This document shows, in pieces, positions 47,042 through 64,000 of a DNA stretch of 64,000 nucleotides. Under the pieces are notes generated by a model. The model was given only the letters and a program-made list of their open reading frames with translations, was not told the DNA's origin and made no database searches. The stretch comes from Megalobrama amblycephala (lineage: Eukaryota; Chordata; Actinopteri; Cypriniformes; Xenocyprididae): contig NC_063066.1 of assembly GCF_018812025.1 (NCBI RefSeq), positions 10,299,882-10,363,881 of the forward strand, read 5' to 3'. The position numbers and the translations under genes are program-made. Within the stretch, counting starts at the first letter, position 1, and every line of letters starts with the position of its first letter.

Positions 47042-48949
47042 ATGTCGAAACTAAAGCTAATATCTGCAGAGGACACTCAGTACCCAGCATCACTGTTGAA
47101 GTCCATCAATGATGAGCGACACAGCGGTAAATTCTGTGACATCACCATAGTCGTGCAAGACCGCAAGTTCAAGGCGCACAAATGTGTGCTGTCTGCCTCG
47201 AGTACCTATTTCCGACAACTTCTCTCAGTTGCTGGAAAAGTTGTAGAGCTGAACTTCCTCAAGGCAGACATCTTCGATGTGATCTTGAACTACATATACA
47301 CTTCAAGAATCTACAGGGTTCGATCTGACAGACTTGAGGATCTCATCAGCGCTGGTCAGGTTTTGGGCGTGACGTTTATAGCCAATTTAGGAACGCCACT
47401 CGCACAAGTCAAGGGATTACCAGGCCTGTCCAAAGAAAGTGACAACAACAGCGTCAATTCCTCCGAGAAAAACGAGACCATAGCCGAGGATATGCCGATC
47501 ATTACCGAGACGTTCTCGCTGTCTGCTGAAGAGTTCAACATGGCAGGTGGTAATGCAGAAAAGGAAGTGGACTCGGATGATGATATTCTTTTTGTCTCAA
47601 AAACAGAGGCGCCGCAAGCTCAAAAGACCAAGATAACAGATGTCAACGACACCGAAGGAGGACCAGAGGCTAAAAAACAAAAAGTTACAAACGAGGAAGG
47701 AATTGCCTCTGAAGATTCAATAGCCCAAGTAAGTAAAGACAAGCTTCCTTCTGAAATCAATACATCTCTTCAAAATAACCTTGAGCCCCAACCAGACGTC
47801 GTGCTCCTCTCAAACCCAGAAACCAGTAGCAGTATTCTCACTTCACCAGTAAAAACGAGCTCACACAGTGAGCCCACAACCCCAGCTTGTGTGAACAGCC
47901 TCCCTTCAGATCCTCACAGCACCTCACTACCTTTAGACAACAACGAAATACTTGGCGTCCAAAAGAAAAAGGTCCTTCTTGAGCACTCGCCCGATCATCC
48001 CGGAAAAATCAGACTGTCGGACGTAAGGCCAATGTATAGCACCAATAATGGACCGATACCTGAAATAAACATGGTCCCAGCTATGTCTGCGAAAAAGACG
48101 ATAACGTTAGACAAAGCCTCGGAAATCGATTCGCTATCGCCGGGTTGTAAAGTATATGCCAATATTGGTGAAAACACCTACGACATCGTTCCAGAAAAAG
48201 ACGATGCCGGGGAGGGAGTGGCTCCCGGTGGGAAATCGCAAATGCCACACGGTTCTCCCAGCATGACCAATAATAACTCGCCTCAAAGAAAGAAAAAATC
48301 AAAGCTGGATCAGGAGGATCACTATGAACTCATCATGGACGGAAAGACCTTTTACGTGTGCATTGTGTGCAAGCGTCCCTACGTGTGCCTGACGAGCCTC
48401 AGGCGGCACTTTAACACTCACTCGTGGGAACGAAAGTATCCGTGCCATTACTGCAACAAGGTTTTCGCCCTGGCCGAGTACAGAACCAAACACGAAATCA
48501 CGCACACAGGCGAAAGACGGTACCAGTGTTTACTGTGCAATGAAATGTTTCTCAATTATCAGATATTGTCCACCCACTGCAAGCAAATGCACAACCAAGA
48601 TCCTTCGGGAAGGAAAGAGAAAGATGACTCTTGCAACAACTTGTATCGTCTGCTGCCTTGTAAAACGTTGCAGTTCAAACCCTATTCCTTTGTGTCCGAG
48701 GAGTCGGGGGGGATTCCGGTGATCAATGAAGATGGGATTGTCCAACATGTAAACCCCGACAAAGAGCACTTTACCAACCAGCCACTTCCATCTAGCCAAA
48801 ACAAAGCACTGAGCTGGGATGACATCTTTGTAGAATCCGAAGCACAAAACAGGCCGATGGCTCACGTTCGATCAGGACAACGGCCTGTCGACCAAATAAA
48901 TGCTGAAACCACGAACGAATTTGAGTTTGTTATACCAGAGACGTACTGA
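47042..48949 (+). CDS. zbtb33: Kaiso, BTB/zinc-finger methyl-DNA binding transcription factor
   Basis: Transcriptional regulator that binds methylated CpG pairs or TCCTGCNA and partners p120-catenin and the N-CoR complex. One coding exon, 635 aa (human 672). A BTB/POZ domain occupies about residues 10-120 (KFCDITIVVQDRKFKAHKCV, LSASSTYFRQLLSVAG). A long acidic/Ser-rich linker contains MPIITETFSLSAEEF and the stretch VYANIGENTYDIV. Three C2H2 fingers follow: C440/C443/H456/H460, C468/C471/H484/H488 and C496/C499/H512/H517. The end EFEFVIPETY matches the human C-terminus. The start MSKLKLIS sits two bases after a splice acceptor (gtcacag/gcATG), so the upstream in-frame ATG at 46961 is intronic. 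The 3' UTR runs to about 50050 (AATAAA at 50030-50035). Confidence 0.96.
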   Translation: MSKLKLISAEDTQYPASLLKSINDERHSGKFCDITIVVQDRKFKAHKCVLSASSTYFRQLLSVAGKVVELNFLKADIFDVILNYIYTSRIYRVRSDRLEDLISAGQVLGVTFIANLGTPLAQVKGLPGLSKESDNNSVNSSEKNETIAEDMPIITETFSLSAEEFNMAGGNAEKEVDSDDDILFVSKTEAPQAQKTKITDVNDTEGGPEAKKQKVTNEEGIASEDSIAQVSKDKLPSEINTSLQNNLEPQPDVVLLSNPETSSSILTSPVKTSSHSEPTTPACVNSLPSDPHSTSLPLDNNEILGVQKKKVLLEHSPDHPGKIRLSDVRPMYSTNNGPIPEINMVPAMSAKKTITLDKASEIDSLSPGCKVYANIGENTYDIVPEKDDAGEGVAPGGKSQMPHGSPSMTNNNSPQRKKKSKLDQEDHYELIMDGKTFYVCIVCKRPYVCLTSLRRHFNTHSWERKYPCHYCNKVFALAEYRTKHEITHTGERRYQCLLCNEMFLNYQILSTHCKQMHNQDPSGRKEKDDSCNNLYRLLPCKTLQFKPYSFVSEESGGIPVINEDGIVQHVNPDKEHFTNQPLPSSQNKALSWDDIFVESEAQNRPMAHVRSGQRPVDQINAETTNEFEFVIPETY

Positions 48950-50050
48950 GCATGCTCGTTCACTCCTCTGGCTCAGGTGCCTTGTTCATTTGTTCGTGTT
49001 TAAATTTGAGCCGCAGGTTCTGTGGACCATTTGATTGAAATCTCAACTCCAGTATCCATGAACTGAAAATGGAAAATTGTTTCAAGGTGCTTTAATGTAT
49101 ATTTAGAAACATTTGTTACTTAGCGCTGGATTACAGTTCAATTTCACAGTCCATTATTAAATCTTAATAATGCTTCATCAGATAATATGACAAAGTAGAT
49201 AATACATATTTTATGTACAGCTACATTAGATCTGTGTAGAGCTGACCTTTAATATTTTCTGTTCCATTTTCTGTTCTGCACAGTACAACCATGTTGGATG
49301 TAATTTGTAGGGATCAAGTACAAACTGTTGCAGTTTATTTTTTACAAATATGTAACTTTAATGTGTAAATGCTTTTTCGGAGTGTTACATAAATTCCAAA
49401 ATCAAACATAACAGTGAAATCAGTAAACGGTGAAAGAGACGCTAACATTGTTTTAATTTTCTTGTTGGCAAATTGTAGTTTTTAAGAATTGTTTGGCACT
49501 AGATAGATCAGTGTTAATGGCAGGTTCTGGTCATGCGATAAGAACTGGTTTGAATGTTTGTATTTATAGTTTTTGATGATTGTCAGCCGTTTTTAAGAAG
49601 GATGGAGTAAATATATAAAATGTTTATGTCATCTGTCCATTAATTATGTTTTGAGGTTGTTTATTTATATTACATTATGAACATTTGGACCTGAAGAGAA
49701 ATATTCATCCCTCGTCCGGGCATGTCTAGAGAAACAAGATACTGAAATGTCCAGGGTATTCTAAGGGTAATGTTGGTAATACAAAGGACCTCTCTTTTTA
49801 TTTTGTATATACATGTATATCATTTTTACAATTATTTTTTCAGCATAGTTTTATAATTAATTAGCTTTGTGGGCTGTGAGAAGAATCTGTGAATAAAATG
49901 ATTCCTTCAGTCAGAACTAGTGCTCTAACACCATAATCATGTACATAATAGTACTAAAGACCTTCATTTTAACAGTTTCTTCCCTTTCGGAAACTATTTA
50001 TTATTAGGTCTTAGTGTGATATTGAATGAAATAAAACTTTGACGAACATA
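48950..50050 (+). other. zbtb33: zbtb33 3' UTR
   Basis: About 1.1 kb of AT-rich untranslated sequence without recognised repeats. AATAAA signals occur near 49892 and at 50030-50035; the second is best placed and faces the tmem255a poly(A) signal on the other strand (50064-50069). Confidence 0.6.
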
Positions 50051-51725
50051 CACATGTATTTCTTTTATTTCCAAGAGCGTCATGAAAGTGATTAGTATTT
50101 TCCAGTATGATACCACCAGTCATTGATATGAGCATTCCTGCCTCTCTGTTATATCAGAGTGGATCTTGTCGACGAACATATTATGACGCATCAGTTCGTG
50201 ATTGGAATCTGTAATGTGCAGGCTCCACATGATGCGGGAGAAAATGGATTCGATGGTCAAATGCCGGTGGTCATATTTGGAAATGCATGTGTGTTAATGA
50301 AGCAAAAAAAAAAGGCCATTCCAGATATACATTTTATATTTAATACTGAGCTGAACTATCAGTCTTTCATTTTAAGATTTTAACACCAAAGGTAAACAAT
50401 GCTTTCATGTAACATGAATGTGATCAAAAATGAAGGATTGAGGCAAAGATCTTACTTTATAGCATGTGGCTGTAGTATATTCACCAGTTGCACTTTAACA
50501 TCAACCAGTAAGTCATAAAATTGTTGAGTTTGTTGTAATATCTCTACTCACTTCAGTAAAGGACAGTGTTTTTGTATGTAAAGTACAGTGTATAGACTTG
50601 ACACTCACAGTGAACACACAACTGGATAAAAAGGGAGATCACTACAAGTCTTAAGACTCAACTTTGTTGTTAGGAGAAGGCGGTTTGATTGTTCGGTTTA
50701 TGTACAACATGTACAGCATTGCACACACACACACACTGATATCATATTTGCAATATGGAGAGACTTTCTGTTATTACGTAGTGAACAATTAAGTGTTTAA
50801 ATTCATTTAAGTTTATATAATGGTAACTCCTTTTCTACATTCGGTAAGTCCTGTCATGTCTAGACAGAAACACAACGGCAACACAAAATGGCAGATGAAT
50901 GTGAGATGTACAGGTTTTGAAAGTCCTCACATTCTTGTAAAAGCTTATTACTGTGCATAAATCAAGCAAAATATATTTTTGTCACAAAAGATTATTTGAA
51001 TTTGTGACGACTGTGTGCTTGACAATGCAAAAGAAACACCACACATTACAGGTTAAGATCTTTGATCCTAATGAAGCACTCAGGACAAAATGTAAGATTC
51101 AGCCTAAATATATGTACAGTTTTTGCAATCTAGCTGCCCGAAACAGTTACAAATAACTCAAGTAATTACGTAGAACTGTGTAAATTCTGAAGACAATAAA
51201 GTGCAAATCAATTGCAAGATAAGAGACGCAGAGGCGACGCAAAACACTTTGTGCCACTTTGGAAGGGAGAAGTTCACATTATGGATTTACGCAGAGGAAT
51301 CACAAGTAGGAAACCCACAGAGGTTACCTATAACAGGAAGAGGTGGCAAACCAGGTGAAGCTGTACTGGAAACGGACACACATTTTAAGGCTTATCTGTG
51401 AACAGTCTTGATCTCAAAGTCAGGCCAGTTGTTATAGTCCTCTTGGATTGAGGCTTTATAACATGAATATTTTCCACATCAGGTTTGTTGACTTGAGCGA
51501 ATCATGTCATGGTTTAATGTTGCATATTACACTTGCTGTATGGTGATGAATGCCTGTGGTTAATGCTGTAGTCTCTCTATACTTAACCTGTTGCACAGGT
51601 GAGCCTCTTCTGCAAACATTGTTCATTCAGAACAATGATTCTTCAATGATGTGGTACACTGATATCCAAAAATGCCCCAAGCCAGTTCTCTCTTGATAGG
51701 AAAATGTCTTCCTCAGACTGGTCCC
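50051..51725 (-). other. tmem255a: tmem255a 3' UTR
   Basis: About 1.67 kb from the stop to a minus-strand AATAAA at 50064-50069. No coding potential or recognised repeat family; short (CA)n at about 50723-50736. Confidence 0.6.
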
Positions 51726-61141
<9,416 letters not shown>

Positions 61142-61385
61142 TGTAACGTCAGGATATGCAGCATTAGCTGCAGTTATGACTTCAAGTCAAAAACAAAGAA
61201 CGTAGTCAATGAAACAGTTATGCCTTCCCTCAGAGTTAATGACTGGAAACTCTTTTCTTGCCGTGGCATTCTCTGACACCATTCGCCCGCCTTCTAACCA
61301 CTCTTCTCTCATCAGCATCTAGGTCTGTTGTTCATGAATCCGCTGCCCTCATCCCTTCAGCAGAACGCCGCACGGAGCACAGCAC

Positions 61386-61397
61386 TGCGCATGCGCA
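61386..61397. promoter_or_regulatory. tmem255a: Palindromic NRF1 site above tmem255a
   Basis: TGCGCATGCGCA is a perfect match to the NRF1 palindrome (YGCGCAYGCGCR). It lies 245 bp above the tmem255a start codon in a locally CpG-rich stretch (61310-61400), and so marks the likely promoter. Confidence 0.65.
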
Positions 61398-64000
61398 AGG
61401 CAGAACCCCTCGCTGTTTGAGTGGGTCAGGAGCAGTAGTGATTGGAAGTGCGGCTCATTTCGATTCGGTTCTTTCGAACGTTCCGTTTCAGACTGGATAC
61501 AAAATAGATTCGGAGGTTCTTTACGTCATGGCGTTGTCACTGGCATCCCTGACTAACACGCTTTAACTTTCGAGTGAAGTCAGGCATGGATGTTTGTTAG
61601 TAATTTCATGTTTCCTGGCGATTTGTTGCAGCCATGATTCAGCTTATATAATTTAGAACCTAACGATAATTTTCACTCACAAACAATACCATCAATTTAC
61701 ATCGTTCTTATGGGAATTTTTTAATGAAACGCTATTTATTTATACTTTCTTTCGTTTGTGTAGTGATAAAACTGTCATTAAAAAAACGATATTCTTCCAA
61801 CCCATCAGTAAATCCTATGGTTCACTCATCGACACTTGATTCAATGATTCGGTACCTCGAGATTCAGTGTTATTCGTGACTGTTATTATTTATTAAAAAC
61901 ATCCAACTCCAAAAGAACAACAAAATGTATACAAGAACTTGTTGCTTCTCACTACATAATTCTGCATATATTTATGTTATTTATAGAGAAATTCGTTTTA
62001 GAATAATTATCTTACCTGACACACGCCTACAAACAATTAGGCTACTCATAGCTATCTAAAACGTATGCTAACAGACTGGATTAGATGAAAACACTTTAAG
62101 AATGTTCAATATAGTCTAGAGAATAATAATTTTGTGTTGCTAGCTTTCTCGACTGATTTTGAATGTCTCCAGAACCTGAAAACATCAAAGTAATGAAATT
62201 GCGCCATCAACTGGTCTTGTAAACAAACACAAATATGTTTAAAAATAAAAATTAAAGTTTCTGAGGGGTTTTGCAATAAGTTCTGAATAAATCCCCCCAA
62301 TATTTTTTTAAAATTTGATTAATTTTGATTCCTTACATGTCTGCATTTTTATTTATTTTATTGTTCACTCGTGCAGTTTGACATACAGACTCCTTATTTT
62401 GAAAAAATAGCTCACCCATTTTTTATATTGATAGTATCTCACACACTCAAATAGGAATAAAATTATAGCTTTTGAGGTGATTCTAAGTTCAAGACGTGTG
62501 AAATTAAACACTGTGAGCCATATGTGATTTCAGTTATGTGCTTTAATTACATGTAATCTGGCAAAAAATGACTTGTAATTAGATTACATTTTTAAAATAC
62601 TTGTAATCAGACTACAGTTACTTTTTTATTGATTACATGATTACATTATTCCCACAATGGCAATAAATTATTCATAATTCATTGATTCTCCCCACTACTT
62701 CTTTTTTTTTATCTTTAAAATTGTTCTTTCTAAAAAAAAGTCTAGTGCTTATATACATTCAGAAGGTCTTCAAAGTTTGTGGAATTCAATTGCACACACA
62801 GACCAGCCAGTCATGTGAATATCATTGAAAACAGACCCACACAGCAGTTGATCACTGGATTTACAGAAATCATTTCACTTTTAAAAAGTGTTTTCTCAAC
62901 ATTGCAGCACTGCATATCTAATCAAGTGATGAACTTATTAATCATTATTTAAATTATCACTCTCTGAGTCATTTAACCATATCTGTCTTTCAGACACATT
63001 AAAATGTACAAATTCACTTCATTTCATATTACCATGCAAGCAGGGATTCCCCAACTTTTTTTGTCAGCTGAACCTCCTGAGATTTTAAGTTAATAAGTTA
63101 GGACAATAATAAAATATAAATAATAATAATAATAAAATTAAGTTCTCTGATGTCAGTTAATGGTCACATGACATGGTAAACAAATAATTTAAAAAAAAAA
63201 ATCTTTTTTAGTAAGTGTTTTATTTTGATTGTTTTTTATTTTAAAATGATGTATTTTAAATGCTAATTTTTATGATTTAATTACCTAATAGCTTTTCATT
63301 AAACTCACGAACCCCTGTGGAAACCCTGACTTAATGTAATATTTAACACACTTCATGTTGTTGATAAAGAATGGAATATATTTTCTTTTTCTTTGTATTT
63401 TTTTTTATATCAATATGGTACAAGATTATTCTATTCAACTCAATGTAATAAATTAGTTTAGTCAAAAGTAATCTAAAAGTAATCAAAAAGTAGTCAGATT
63501 ACATTAAATGTGTAATGTAATGGATTACGTTACTAACTACATTTTTTGTCATGTAATTTGTAATCAGTAACTGATTACAATTTGTAATCTACCCAGCTCT
63601 GATAGGCTACTTTGCTTATATTACCCACAGAGTTACGTAAAATACTTCATATAGGCTAGTTGTAGGCTATTTAAGTAATGGAATTGAATGGAAGTTAATC
63701 GATGCTTCAATCACCCTTAATTTTTACACAAGCAATCAAAAGCACTAGGATACTGCTTAGACAGCTTTCCTGTTTCTGTAAGGAAATAAAACGTAACGTA
63801 ACATATTAACCTCTGTTCTTCCAGCCTAGTTTTGTCACAAAGTAAATGAGTGCATTTGCTCGTTTCAGTCCTTGATGGTCTTTCTTTGAATGACCTGCTC
63901 TCCACCAAAGAAAGCAGAAAGAACCAGACAAGACCGAATTTTCCATGACGCGAGTTCTTTTCAGGTTTAAAAAAATCAGCGGCTTTAGGGAGCTCAACGT
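61398..64000. other. Region above tmem255a
   Basis: No supportable exon. 62535-63602 is a diverged repeat with many GTAATC/GATTAC motifs, ending GTAATCTACCCAGCTCTG. 61560-62530 and 63603-64000 are unassigned. ATP1B4 would come next in the human order but is not visible before the window ends. Confidence 0.5.
62535..63602. mobile_element. Diverged GTAATC-rich interspersed repeat
   Basis: Clusters of ATTAGATTACAT and TGTAATCAGACTAC at the left end are mirrored at the right end by AGTCAGATTACATT and TTACAATTTGTAATC. Non-coding; left limit uncertain. Confidence 0.6.

Noticed and set aside
47356..48865. Several minus-strand frames of 60-111 codons within zbtb33
   Set aside because: Antisense shadows of the long zbtb33 coding exon.
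61258..61566. 102-codon plus-strand frame over the tmem255a promoter
   Set aside because: It overlaps the NRF1 palindrome and CpG patch, has no domain and is best explained by local GC content.

Overview
The window is vertebrate nuclear DNA, almost certainly from a cyprinid-type teleost. The genes are split by GT-AG introns and encode close relatives of human proteins. The intergenic and intronic space is full of repeats typical of carp-like fish: Tc1-like elements, TTAA-flanked foldback elements whose ends read GGGTTAGTTCACCC, MITEs ending in TTCAAAAGTTTGGGG, and MITEs starting GTGACCCTGGACCAC. Species cannot be fixed from the sequence alone.

Eight protein genes were reconstructed exon by exon, every junction in phase. 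In order: sept6 (minus, 1.8-25.7 kb), sowahd (plus, 27.2-28.3 kb), rpl39 (minus, 28.6-30.6 kb), upf3b (minus, 32.6-37.2 kb), ndufa1 (plus, 37.9-38.5 kb), nkap (minus, 40.2-43.6 kb), zbtb33/kaiso (plus, 46.3-50.0 kb) and tmem255a (minus, 50.0-61.1 kb). This is the gene content and order of human Xq24 without RNF113A and AKAP14, so the block is conserved from fish to mammals. An H/ACA snoRNA that reads as SNORA69 (5.8S rRNA pseudouridine 69 guide) sits in intron 2 of rpl39.

Layout: 1-1.7 kb holds a broken Tc1-like element between TA microsatellites. 1.76-3.8 kb is the likely sept6 3' UTR, and an alternative terminal exon of sept6 lies at 3801-3825. The sept6 introns (to 25.6 kb) are packed with MITEs, hAT-like elements and a 940 bp palindrome. 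sept6/sowahd, upf3b/ndufa1 and nkap/zbtb33 are divergent pairs; sowahd/rpl39 and zbtb33/tmem255a converge, with their poly(A) signals only 30-40 bp apart. Intron 7 of tmem255a is almost entirely one transposon inside another. From 61.4 to 64 kb I see only repeats and no supportable gene.

The genes are mostly housekeeping: septin cytoskeleton, ribosome (with its snoRNA), nonsense-mediated decay, mitochondrial complex I, splicing/transcription control and methyl-CpG reading. They share a neighbourhood, not a pathway. I found no new biological system. The points most worth a second look are the snoRNA, the two-ended sept6 transcript with a stop codon inside a splice donor, the transposon-filled intron, and the nested and palindromic repeats.
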